NCBI GenBank assembly: GCA_020635715.1
Contig: JACJZG010000021.1
Span: forward strand, 1-48,622
DNA length: 48,622 bases
Reading direction: 5' to 3'
From: Flavobacteriales bacterium
Lineage (GTDB): Bacteria; Bacteroidota; Bacteroidia; Flavobacteriales_F; PHOS-HE28
Both the position numbers and the translations under genes were made by a program. Shown here in pieces: positions 9,033-17,463 of the stretch. Within the stretch, counting starts at the first letter, position 1, and the number at the start of each line of letters is the position of its first letter. The notes beneath the pieces are model-generated. The model saw only the letters and a program-made list of their open reading frames with translations, ran no database searches and was not told where the DNA came from.

Positions 9033-9943
9033 TGGTCCGCCGTTTCCTCCTCCAATGCACCAAGCTCGCGCTTCCGATCGTGGCGCTCTTCGCTCTGGTG
9101 GCCTGGATCGACCCGTACAGCCTGTACCACACCGGTGGACCGGTGCCGCGCGCCCTGAAGGAGAAGAACCTCTATCACAGCGGGCGCACCATGCCGTTCA
9201 GCAACATGATGTGGAAACTGGTGGATTACCGCCGCACACCGTCGCCCGATATCATGCTGGGCGACAGCCGGCTCTCCTATTTCGACCTGGACAGCCTGCA
9301 GCAGTTGACGGGCGACCGGTATTACAACCTGGGGGTGCCCGGTGGCAACTACGTCACCATGGACCATCTCTTCCGCTTCGCGGACAGCCTTGCGGACCTG
9401 CGCCATGTGATGGTGCAGGTCTCCTTCCGCGGGCTGCACGCGAGCCAGCATTTCGACATCTACGCCGAACCCGCCTCCCTGCTGGCACGGCCATGGGCCT
9501 ACGTGTACAACCGGCGTGTGATCGAAGCGGCCGGCTTGAACCTGTATTCCCTGCTCTTCCCCGATGCCATCGCCTATGACGTACCCGGCGATGACCAATG
9601 GCAGGCCGTTCTTGATGCGGAACGCGCGGCGGCACAAGCCTGGGAGATGGACACCACCGCGTTCAGCACCCTGCGCCACATCGCCGACCGCTGCCGCGCC
9701 GAGGGAGCCCGATTGGTCTTCGTGGAATACCCGACACACCCGGACCTGCAGCGTATCATGCGCGAAGCAGGTCTCAGCGACGCGCGTAACGCCTACCTTG
9801 AACGTCTGCGGGCAATGGCCCCGGTGATCGACCTGGACCAGCCCGGGCTGTTCCCCGTCGATCGCAGCTTCTGGCGCGATCCGTTGCATCTCACCATCGA
9901 CGCTCAACGCGCCTTGATCCCGCGCATCTGGGCCCCTGCTTGA
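9032..9943 (+). CDS. SGNH-like acetyltransferase/hydrolase partner of the MBOAT protein
   Basis: A 303-residue protein with an N-terminal membrane anchor (CTKLALPIVALFALVAWI), which would place the catalytic domain outside the inner membrane. It has the SGNH block I as MLGDSRLSYFD (Ser79) and the C-terminal DxxH as DPLHLT (Asp283, His286). These are the Ser-Asp-His residues of AlgJ/AlgX- and DltD-like acetyltransferases. The ATG overlaps the stop of the MBOAT gene by one base, so the two are translationally coupled. Inferred role: final O-acetyl transfer onto an extracellular polymer using acetyl groups supplied by the MBOAT protein. Confidence 0.82.
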   Translation: MVRRFLLQCTKLALPIVALFALVAWIDPYSLYHTGGPVPRALKEKNLYHSGRTMPFSNMMWKLVDYRRTPSPDIMLGDSRLSYFDLDSLQQLTGDRYYNLGVPGGNYVTMDHLFRFADSLADLRHVMVQVSFRGLHASQHFDIYAEPASLLARPWAYVYNRRVIEAAGLNLYSLLFPDAIAYDVPGDDQWQAVLDAERAAAQAWEMDTTAFSTLRHIADRCRAEGARLVFVEYPTHPDLQRIMREAGLSDARNAYLERLRAMAPVIDLDQPGLFPVDRSFWRDPLHLTIDAQRALIPRIWAPA

Positions 9944-10347
9944 AGCCACCAGTGTTGGCCATCGCCTTGGATCGTCGAAGGTCCTCACCACGGTCGTCGA
10001 TGTTGGAAGCCCGTCGGTCGGACTTCTGATCGTATTCGTAGAATCAACGGTTATTCCGACGAACGGGAGCCCGTTGGTCCCAGACCCGGGTTGGTGCCTG
10101 ACCAACCGGTCATTGAGGCGGTCCGGGGCGGCGGAAAGTCCTGTTCTTCACCGAATTCCTAGCGTGTTCGTCCGGCCCCATCTTCATAGCTTTGGACCGG
10201 TTATGAACAGGACCTTGCCAACAGCGACCACCTTGTTTTCCTATCCGCCTCCGATGAACAAGGCCGGCCAACGCCGTTCTCAAGCCCCTTGGGAGCATAA
10301 CCAATTGATCGTCTGATACTTACAACGAATTGAACCCACGATCGAGC
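9944..10347 (+). other. 404-base intergenic region with two hairpins and a -7 element
   Basis: No supported gene lies here. It contains a palindrome AACGGG-AG-CCCGTT (10062-10075) and a hairpin GGTTGGT-gcctg-ACCAACC (10089-10107), which may end the upstream operon although no T-run follows. A -7 element TAGCTTTG is at 10187-10194, with a TTCG 16 bases upstream that could act as a weak -33 box. This would give the giant secreted-protein gene a leader of about 145 bases. Confidence 0.5.
10187..10194 (+). promoter_or_regulatory. -7 element for the giant T9SS-secreted protein
   Basis: TAGCTTTG fits TAnnTTTG exactly. TTCG at 10167-10170 is a weak -33 candidate. The distance to the chosen ATG is about 150 bases, longer than for most genes in this window. 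Confidence 0.4.
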
Positions 10348-13300
10348 ATGCTCCGCTCCCTCACGTTGCCTCTTTTCCTGTTCACCGCCCTGGTGCTGTC
10401 CGCCCAATCCGTTTCGGAAAGGGCTGCGGTGAGGGTGACCGCCACGGTGCAATCAACTCCGGCGATCACTTTGTCCTGGGCGCCCATTTCGAGCACCACT
10501 TCATTGACCATCTACCGCAAGTTGAAGACCGCGACGTCATGGGGTTCCGCCGTGGCCACGCCCTCCTCCACGGCGACGAGCTGGACGGACAATAGCGTTT
10601 CGACAGGGACGAACTACGAATACAAGGTCGTGCGCATCTCGGCCGGGGTCACCGGCATCGGGTACATCAATACCGGCGTCCAGGTGCCCGTGGTGGATTA
10701 TCGGGGGAAGATCATCCTGCTCGTCGACAATACGCTCACCTCCTCCCTGGCCACCGAGCTCACCCAGTTGACCAACGATCTGCGCGCGGACGGCTGGGGT
10801 GTGATCCGGAGCGATGTCTCGCGCACGGCTTCGGTCACCAGCATCAAGAGCATCGTACAAGGCCACTACAACAGCGATCCCGCCAACGTGAAGGCGCTGT
10901 ACATCATTGGTCACGTGCCTGTGCCCTACTCCGGCAACATCACACCGGACGGACACGAGGACACCCGCGGTGCGCGGCCGACCGATGCCTACTACGCGGA
11001 CGTGAACGGCACCTGGACCGACAACACGGTGAACACCACGATCACCTCGCAGCAACGGACATGGAACACGCCTGGCGATGGCAAGTTCGACCAGAGCGAC
11101 CTGCCCTCAAGCGTTGAGTTACAGGTGGGCCGGGTGGACATGTACGACCTGCCTGCTTTCGGCACCAGCGAGGTGCAGCTGATGCGCAACTACCTGAACA
11201 AGGCGCACAACTACAAGGTGAAGGGATGGGTGCCCAACCCGCGCGCGGTGCTGGTGGACAACCTGCAATGGCTCGGGAACCCCGTGGCCGCCAGTGGATG
11301 GCGCGCTTCGGCATTGGTGGGCCAGATCAGCCCTGAACCCGCTGCGCCGGTGCTGAACTTCCGCAACTACATCAACGGACAGAGCTACCTGTGGACCGCG
11401 CACTACGGCGGCGGCCTCATCGCGGTGGACAATGGTGTGAGCACATACAACGGCACCGATGGCGGTGTCACCACACAGGAGCTCGCCAGCTCTGTTACGA
11501 TGGGCGGTGTGTTCAACATGGCCCTCGGCAGCTTCTTCTACGACTTCGACAGCCGGAACAACTTCCTGCGTGCGGTGATCGCGCGTGGTGACGGCCTGAC
11601 CAATTGCTGGGCCGGCATCCCTTCGTGGTACTTCCATCACATGGGCCTTGGGGAGAACATCGGGTACAGCGTGGCGGCCAGCATGAACAATACCGGCCTG
11701 TACCTGCCGCTCACCGAAGGCTGGCAGTCGAGCATCGGGCGCACGCACATGAACCTCATGGGCGACCCTTCGCTGCGCTTGAAGATGGTGGCGCCGCCAT
11801 CGAACCTGGTGGTCTCCAACTCCGGTGGCTATGCGGCCTTCTCCTGGACAGCGAACCCGGAAGGCGCCATGGGCTACCACATCTATCAGGTGGATGTGAA
11901 CAACGGAGTCACCACGCGCCTCACCTCCTCGATGGTGAGCGGAACAAGCTGGAACAGTGGCACCGTGCCCTTCGTGGCCGGTCGTCAGTACATGGTGCGC
12001 GCCGTGATGCTCGAGATCAGTGCCAGTGGCAGCTATTACAACATGTCGTTGGGAGCCATGGCCGTTTCCTCCGGGGCAGGTGCCGCGGATTGCCTTGGTG
12101 TGGTCGGTGGTTCGGCCACGGTGGGCAGCTCGTGCAACGACAACAACCCCTGCACCATCAACGATGTGTACAATGCGAATTGCCAGTGCGTGGGTACGAG
12201 CATCACTCCGGCCGCCAGCATCAGCGCCGCCGGGCCCACGACCTTCTGCACCGGAGGCAGTGTCGTTCTGAACGCGAACACCGGAACCGGCCTGTCCTAT
12301 GTCTGGCGGCGCGACAACGCTGTGATCAGTGGTGCCACCAGCAGTTCCTATACGGCCACCCTAGCCGGCAGCTACACGGTGACGGTCACCTACAGTGGCT
12401 GTTCCACAAGCTCATCGGCCGTGGTCATTTCCCTTACCAGCGCGCCTACCGCCACCCTTACCGCAGCGGGCAGCACCACCTTCTGCACGGGTGGAAGTGT
12501 CCTCTTGAACGCGAACACCGGTACAGGGTATACCTACGGATGGAAGCGCAACGGCACTACGATCAGTGGCGCAACAAGCAGCTCCTACACCGCAACGCTG
12601 GCCGGCTCCTATACCGTGACCGTCAGCATCGGTTCCTGCGCCACCACCTCCTCCGCGTTGACCGTGAACGTATCAGGAGGAACCGTGCCCACCGCGACCG
12701 CACAGGGTGCGACCAGCTTCTGCAACGGGGGCAGCGTGGTGCTCTCCACCAACACCGCTTCGGGCAACAGCTACCAGTGGCGTTTGAACGGCAACAGCAT
12801 CAATGGCGCGACCAACAGTTCATACACGGCCACGCAGACCGGGAGCTACACCGTCACCGTGACCAACGGCGTCTGCACCGCCACGAGCAATGCGATCAGC
12901 GTGAGCGCCTCGGGCAGCATGGGGACACCTGTGATCACACCACAAGGCTCCACGGACCTCTGCTCCGGTGGGAACGTGATCCTCACCACCCAGCAGTCCT
13001 CCGGCTACAGCTACCAGTGGTACCTTGATGGTTCCGCCTTGCCGGGCGCCACGAGCTATGCCTACACCGCGTTCTGGAACGGAGCCCACACGGTGGTGGT
13101 GAGTAATGGCAGCTGTTCCGCCACCTCCGCCGCCGTAGCGATCAATGTCGGCAGCCAGGCAGCCAACACCATTGCGGCCAGTGGATCCACCTCCTTCTGC
13201 GCAGGTGGAAGCGTGACGCTGAGTGGGAACACCGGAAGCGGCTACACGTACAGCTGGTCGCGGAACGGCAGCCTGATCAATGGGGCCACCAGCAGCTCGT

Positions 13301-16137
13301 ACTCCGCCACGCTTGCGGGCACCTACACGCGCACGGTGAACAATGGCGGCTGCTCAAGCACGTCGAACAGCATCACCGTAACCGTTTCCAGTGGAAGTGC
13401 TCCCACCATCACCGCTCAAGGTCCCACGAGCTTCTGCAGTGGGGGAAGTGTGGTGCTCGCTGCCACCACGGCCAGCGGGAACAGCTATGTGTGGCGGCGG
13501 AACGGCACCACCATCAGCGGTGCGACCTCGAGCTCGTACACCGCGACGCTCGCAGGTAGCTACACCGTGGTGGTGACCAATGGATCCTGCTCTGGTACGA
13601 GCAATGCAGTTACCGTAACGGTATCCACGGCTGGTACGCCCACCATCACCGCTCAAGGTCCCACGAGCTTCTGCAGTGGGGGAAGTGTGGTGCTCGCTGC
13701 CACCACGGCCAGCGGGAACAGCTATGTGTGGCGGCGGAACGGCACCACCATCAGCGGTGCGACCTCGAACTCTTACACCGCGACGCAGGCAGGTAGCTAT
13801 ACCGTGGTGGTGACCAACGGATCATGCTCCGGCACCAGCAGTGCGATCACGGTGAACGTTTCCGGATCCGGCGTCACACCGGTGATCACCGCCTACGGAC
13901 CAACGAGCTTCTGCACCGGCGGCAACGTCATCCTCGTGACCCAGCAGGCGAGTGGCAACACCTACCAATGGCGCTTGAACGGCAACGTGATCAGCGGCGC
14001 CACGAGCTATGCGTACACCGCATACATGGACGGGGCCGTGACGGTCACCGTTTCGAACGGGTCGTGCACCGCCACCTCGGCAGCGGTGAACATCCAGGTC
14101 GGCAGCACGCCCGTGGCCTCGATCACGGCCAATGGTCCGACCACCTTCTGTTCCGGGGGCAGCGTGACCTTGTCCGGTAATACTGGAGCGGGTTACAGCT
14201 ATTCCTGGACCCGGAACGGCAGCGTGATCAGTGGCGCGACAAGCAGTTCGTACACGGCCACCCTGGCGGGCAGCTACACCCGCACGGTGACCAACAACGG
14301 TTGCTCCGCGACCTCCAGCGTGATCACCGTATCGGTCGGGAACGGGACCACTCCTGTGATCACCCCACAAAGCACCACCAGCTTCTGCAATGGTGGTAGC
14401 GTGGTCCTGACCACGGCAAGTGCCAGCGGCAACAGCTATGTCTGGCGCCGCAATGGATCAGCCATCAGTGGCGCGACAGGCAGTTCCTACACGGCGACCT
14501 TGAGCGGCAGCTACACCGTTACCGTTACGAACGGCGGCTGTTCAGGCACCAGTGCGGCGGTCACGGTCAGCGCTTCCAGTTCGGGCACCACTCCGACCGT
14601 CACCGCGCTCGGCCCCACCTCGTTCTGCTCCGGAGGCAACGTGATCCTCATGACACAACAGTCCGCGGGTGCCACCTATCAGTGGCGCTATAACGGCATC
14701 GCGATCTCCGGCGCCACGAGCTACGCCTATACCGCCTACCTGAACGGGGCCTTCACCGTGACCGTGACCTCGGGAACATGCACCGCTACCTCCGCGCCGA
14801 TCAACGTGAGCGTGGGTACCGGTCCGGTTGCGAGCATCACCACGAACGGGCCCACCGCGTTCTGCTACGGTGGAAGTGTCACACTGAACGCCACCGCTGG
14901 AACGGGCTATTTCTACATCTGGTATCGGAATGGCTCGCCCATCAACGGTGCGAATTCCAGCACCTACGAAGCGACCTTGACCGGCTACTATTCGGTCCAG
15001 GTCTCCTTGCCGGGGTGCAGCTCCACGTCTTCCAGCGTCTTCGTTCGGGCGTACAGCACACCCAACGTCGTGTGCAACGCGAACCCCGGCGCAGGTACGG
15101 TGAGCGCGATCGCCTGGGGTGGCCTTGGGCCCTATTCCTACAACTGGAATACTTCGCCCACCAGCAATTCCGCCTCCGCCAACGTGAGCACTTCCGGAAC
15201 CTACACGGTGGTGATCACGGACTCGCGCGGATGCACGGCGACGTGCAGCACCACCATCGACCTGCCCACGAGCAACGACTGCATGGGAACGCGCACCGAG
15301 ACACAGGAAGTGTGGGGCGCTACACCGGCATGGAACAACGCGGCTGGATTCCTGATGAACAACTTCGCCGCAGCCTTCCCCGCTCCGAACTACCTCACCA
15401 TCGGTTGTGGCAACCGCAGGATGCGCCTCACCTCTTCCAGCGCGGTCGCAGCCTTCCTGCCTTCCTACGGTGCCATCGCGCGTCTGCCCTTCGGCACGAT
15501 GCAGAACCCCACGAACTACGGCAACACGTTCGCGGGACAGCTTGTGGCCTTGAAGCTCAGCGTGCGCTTCGACGAATACGACAACGCGTACAGCCCATCC
15601 TCGACCCTGCTGAAGGACATGGTCGTGGCCAGCGGCCTCTTCGCAGGATGGACCGTGCAACAGGTGATCGATGCTGCGGATGAGAAGATCGGGAACTGCG
15701 GGAATTCCTACACCCGCGAAGCGCTGAACGATGCGCTGACCGCCATCAACCTGGGCTATGCCGGGGGCACCGTGAACAGCGGCTACCTCCTCTGTCCGGA
15801 CGGCAGCGGCATGGCGCCCGAACCCGTACAGGATGAAGCCCCGGTGCTCGGCACAGCGAAATCGCTGCACGTGGAGCCCATCCTCGTGGATGTGTTCCCG
15901 AACCCAACGAGCGGCGCCACCGTCTTCGCCTTCACCCCGACCGCACCGGACCAGCATGTGACCTTCGAACTACGCGCGCTGAACGGGGCGCTCCTCACGA
16001 GCCGTGACCTGGGCACACTGCCAGAGGGCATCCAGCACCGGATCGATTGGGACGCGACCGGGACCACGGCGGGTCTTTACCTCTACCGCATCACGTCGGG
16101 CACAGAGGTCCTTACCGGCAAGGTGATCGTGCAATAG
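10348..16137 (+). CDS. giant secreted protein: gingipain-like (C25) domain, 12 Ig-like repeats, T9SS sorting domain
   Basis: A 1,929-residue exported protein. Domains in order: signal peptide (1-21, ending LSAQS); fibronectin-like segment (about 22-110); C25 gingipain-like domain (about 115-480); another fibronectin-like segment; a Cys-rich linker (GSSCNDNNPCTINDVYNANC, about 590-612); twelve Ig-like repeats of about 79 residues, each with an FC..GGS/N cysteine and a second late cysteine (620-1571); a SprB/PKD-like repeat; a Bacteroidota domain starting DCMGTRTETQEVWG; and a T9SS type A tail beginning VDVFPNPTSG. The start was moved from an upstream TTG to ATG 10348 because the signal peptide begins there. 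In the peptidase domain His352 is present (LWTAHYGGG), but the position expected for the Cys nucleophile reads NMALGSFF, so it may be inactive. Likely a surface adhesin or matrix protein. Confidence 0.85.
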   Translation: MLRSLTLPLFLFTALVLSAQSVSERAAVRVTATVQSTPAITLSWAPISSTTSLTIYRKLKTATSWGSAVATPSSTATSWTDNSVSTGTNYEYKVVRISAGVTGIGYINTGVQVPVVDYRGKIILLVDNTLTSSLATELTQLTNDLRADGWGVIRSDVSRTASVTSIKSIVQGHYNSDPANVKALYIIGHVPVPYSGNITPDGHEDTRGARPTDAYYADVNGTWTDNTVNTTITSQQRTWNTPGDGKFDQSDLPSSVELQVGRVDMYDLPAFGTSEVQLMRNYLNKAHNYKVKGWVPNPRAVLVDNLQWLGNPVAASGWRASALVGQISPEPAAPVLNFRNYINGQSYLWTAHYGGGLIAVDNGVSTYNGTDGGVTTQELASSVTMGGVFNMALGSFFYDFDSRNNFLRAVIARGDGLTNCWAGIPSWYFHHMGLGENIGYSVAASMNNTGLYLPLTEGWQSSIGRTHMNLMGDPSLRLKMVAPPSNLVVSNSGGYAAFSWTANPEGAMGYHIYQVDVNNGVTTRLTSSMVSGTSWNSGTVPFVAGRQYMVRAVMLEISASGSYYNMSLGAMAVSSGAGAADCLGVVGGSATVGSSCNDNNPCTINDVYNANCQCVGTSITPAASISAAGPTTFCTGGSVVLNANTGTGLSYVWRRDNAVISGATSSSYTATLAGSYTVTVTYSGCSTSSSAVVISLTSAPTATLTAAGSTTFCTGGSVLLNANTGTGYTYGWKRNGTTISGATSSSYTATLAGSYTVTVSIGSCATTSSALTVNVSGGTVPTATAQGATSFCNGGSVVLSTNTASGNSYQWRLNGNSINGATNSSYTATQTGSYTVTVTNGVCTATSNAISVSASGSMGTPVITPQGSTDLCSGGNVILTTQQSSGYSYQWYLDGSALPGATSYAYTAFWNGAHTVVVSNGSCSATSAAVAINVGSQAANTIAASGSTSFCAGGSVTLSGNTGSGYTYSWSRNGSLINGATSSSYSATLAGTYTRTVNNGGCSSTSNSITVTVSSGSAPTITAQGPTSFCSGGSVVLAATTASGNSYVWRRNGTTISGATSSSYTATLAGSYTVVVTNGSCSGTSNAVTVTVSTAGTPTITAQGPTSFCSGGSVVLAATTASGNSYVWRRNGTTISGATSNSYTATQAGSYTVVVTNGSCSGTSSAITVNVSGSGVTPVITAYGPTSFCTGGNVILVTQQASGNTYQWRLNGNVISGATSYAYTAYMDGAVTVTVSNGSCTATSAAVNIQVGSTPVASITANGPTTFCSGGSVTLSGNTGAGYSYSWTRNGSVISGATSSSYTATLAGSYTRTVTNNGCSATSSVITVSVGNGTTPVITPQSTTSFCNGGSVVLTTASASGNSYVWRRNGSAISGATGSSYTATLSGSYTVTVTNGGCSGTSAAVTVSASSSGTTPTVTALGPTSFCSGGNVILMTQQSAGATYQWRYNGIAISGATSYAYTAYLNGAFTVTVTSGTCTATSAPINVSVGTGPVASITTNGPTAFCYGGSVTLNATAGTGYFYIWYRNGSPINGANSSTYEATLTGYYSVQVSLPGCSSTSSSVFVRAYSTPNVVCNANPGAGTVSAIAWGGLGPYSYNWNTSPTSNSASANVSTSGTYTVVITDSRGCTATCSTTIDLPTSNDCMGTRTETQEVWGATPAWNNAAGFLMNNFAAAFPAPNYLTIGCGNRRMRLTSSSAVAAFLPSYGAIARLPFGTMQNPTNYGNTFAGQLVALKLSVRFDEYDNAYSPSSTLLKDMVVASGLFAGWTVQQVIDAADEKIGNCGNSYTREALNDALTAINLGYAGGTVNSGYLLCPDGSGMAPEPVQDEAPVLGTAKSLHVEPILVDVFPNPTSGATVFAFTPTAPDQHVTFELRALNGALLTSRDLGTLPEGIQHRIDWDATGTTAGLYLYRITSGTEVLTGKVIVQ
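12205..15060 (+). repeat. twelve tandem Ig-like domain repeats (about 237-240 bases each)
   Basis: Each unit encodes a pattern such as PTSFCSGGSVVLAATTASGN followed by a W-R-x-N-G core, an S-Y-T-A-T segment and a T-V-T-N-G-x-C end. Units fall into three types arranged in order: ASGNSY-type, TQQ-type (GGNVIL, SYAYTA) and NTG-type (SGNTG, SYSW). The order is seen in units 3-4-5, 7-8-9 and 10-11-12. Unit 6 is an extra copy of the first type and is nearly identical to unit 7. Confidence 0.9.
13402..13768 (+). repeat. 130-base perfect direct repeat within the Ig-like array
   Basis: Bases 13402-13531 and 13639-13768 are identical, offset by 237 bases (79 codons). They cover most of Ig-like units 6 and 7 and indicate a recent in-frame duplication of one domain. 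Confidence 0.95.
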
Positions 16138-16149
16138 GAAGGAGGGAGA

Positions 16150-16192
16150 GAGGCGGGGGCCGCCCCGGGTGGGGTGGGGCCCCCCGCGCCTC
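16150..16192. terminator. G+C-rich hairpin between convergent genes
   Basis: GAGGCGGGGGCC pairs with GGCCCCCCGCGCCTC, with a small bulge. It lies 12 bases after the stop of the giant gene and 22 bases from the convergent DUF481 stop. There is no T-run, so it could be a bidirectional stem-type terminator. Confidence 0.5.
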
Positions 16193-16214
16193 TTCCACCC
16201 AGATCGGGATCGGC

Positions 16215-16964
16215 TCAAAATCGGATCCCGAAGCGATTGTTCCAGGTGTACGTGAAACCAGGAACCCCTTCGGGTTGCCCGGTATCCCGCAACAGGTTCA
16301 GCCGGCTCTCCACCGTATAGCGGCTGGAAAGCGCGAGCATCAACCCGGCCTCGAGCGCGATCCGATGATCGGAGGCATCGAACAACTTGGGCTGGTAATA
16401 AGCCACCGTGGTCAAGCTCACCAATGCATTGAAACGCAGGGTGGCCGCCGCGTAACTGCTGCTGCGACCGTGCACGAAGGATGGTCCGGAGGTGACACGC
16501 TCGTATTCCAGCATCACGGTGGTGCCCAGGTGTACGCGCAGATCCTCTTCGTTCACCACGCGGAGCCGTGGGCCTGCACCCCATGTGGTGCGCAGGTCGA
16601 GCCTCAAGGGCTTGTTGTACTGGGTCTGTATGAAGGCCTCACCCGTCCACCGCTCGAGCCACGCATAGCCGTAGCGCAGGTGCTGGAACCCGGTGTTCAG
16701 GAAGGCGTTGCTCTCCACGCGGCTCGTGGCCACGTCGTTGACCAGGAAGTAACGATGCCTGCCCCGCACATGCTGCACCGCTCCAGCAAGACCGAACGCC
16801 ATGCTCCGCTGTGTGTTCTCCGTGATGTTGAAACGCAAGTCCACGATGCCCGCCCAGGGAACCGTGTCGTTCATGAATCGCCGACCCTCGATGTTGACCA
16901 CCTGGGCGCTCAGGATCTGGGAAAGCGACAGGCACAGCGGAAGGAGGACGGGACGGGCACACAT
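16215..16964 (-). CDS. DUF481 family outer-membrane protein
   Basis: A 249-residue predicted beta-barrel. A signal peptide (MCARPVLLPLCLSLSQILSA) is followed by QVVNIEGRRFMNDTVPWAG, the usual DUF481 opening, then alternating amphipathic strands, ending in a C-terminal aromatic FGIRF as expected for outer-membrane insertion. DUF481 proteins (YdiY-like) are of unknown function. It stands alone, divergent from the BlaI-type repressor gene with about 130 bases between, and convergent with the giant gene. Confidence 0.8.
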   Translation of the reverse strand: MCARPVLLPLCLSLSQILSAQVVNIEGRRFMNDTVPWAGIVDLRFNITENTQRSMAFGLAGAVQHVRGRHRYFLVNDVATSRVESNAFLNTGFQHLRYGYAWLERWTGEAFIQTQYNKPLRLDLRTTWGAGPRLRVVNEEDLRVHLGTTVMLEYERVTSGPSFVHGRSSSYAAATLRFNALVSLTTVAYYQPKLFDASDHRIALEAGLMLALSSRYTVESRLNLLRDTGQPEGVPGFTYTWNNRFGIRF

Positions 16965-17047
16965 CGGATCGCGGTGCGAAGTTCGAGCCGCTCCATGCCG
17001 TTCCCCGGTCCAGGACCACCCTTCCCGTCCCCGATCCGACCTTTACA

Positions 17048-17089
17048 ACTAATCATTTCGTTATTCGACTAATTATTTAGTTATACTTG
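17048..17089 (+). promoter_or_regulatory. tandem dyad operators and -7 box of the BlaI-type regulator
   Basis: Two similar dyads stand exactly 20 bases apart: ACTAA-N4-TTCGT (17048-17061, imperfect) and ACTAA-N4-TTAGT (17068-17081, perfect). A -7 element TATACTTG (17082-17089) follows directly, and ATG is 4 bases further. The stretch is strikingly A+T-rich against its surroundings. BlaI/MecI repressors bind dyads of this general form and self-regulate, so autoregulation is likely (inference). Confidence 0.7.
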
Positions 17090-17093
17090 TGAT

Positions 17094-17462
17094 ATGGAAC
17101 GATTGACCAAGGCCGAGGAGCAGGTAATGCAGGTGCTGTGGAAATTGGGGCCCTCCTTCGTGAAGGACATCCTGGCGGCCATGCCCGCTCCACGCCCCGC
17201 CGTGACCACCGTGAGCACGATCGTGCGCATCCTGGAGGAGAAGGGATTCGTGGAGCACGAGGCCTTCGGTCGCAGCCACCGCTACCACCCGCGGGTGTCG
17301 AAGGCCACTTATGGGGACCGATCGGTGCGCAAGCTGGTGAAGGACTACTTCGGCAGTTCACCCAAGGCTCTGCTGTCCTTCTTCCTGGAACGCGAGCAGC
17401 TGGACGCGAAGGAACTCGATGAATTGCTGAAGCTGATCAAGCGGACCAAAAAAGATCGTTGA
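17094..17462 (+). CDS. BlaI/MecI/CopY family winged-helix repressor
   Basis: A 122-residue regulator. The winged helix is visible from LTKAEEQVMQVLWKLGPSFV through TTVSTIVRILEEKGFVEHEA, with the family's conserved W and TTV-x-T-x-x-R-x-L-x-x-KG pattern. The C-terminal part (KDYFGSSPKALLSFFLE onward) is the dimerisation segment. In the Bla/Mec systems such repressors are inactivated by cleavage after a membrane M56 peptidase senses a signal. The M56 gene follows 1 base after its stop, so the pair is an operon. The ligand is unknown, and nothing here shows that it is beta-lactam. Confidence 0.93.
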   Translation: MERLTKAEEQVMQVLWKLGPSFVKDILAAMPAPRPAVTTVSTIVRILEEKGFVEHEAFGRSHRYHPRVSKATYGDRSVRKLVKDYFGSSPKALLSFFLEREQLDAKELDELLKLIKRTKKDR

Positions 17463-17463
17463 G

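Noticed and set aside
12205..15060. Regular spaced repeats considered as a CRISPR-like array
   Set aside because: The repeats are about 237 bases, in frame and encode Ig-like domains; no short repeat-spacer pattern exists.
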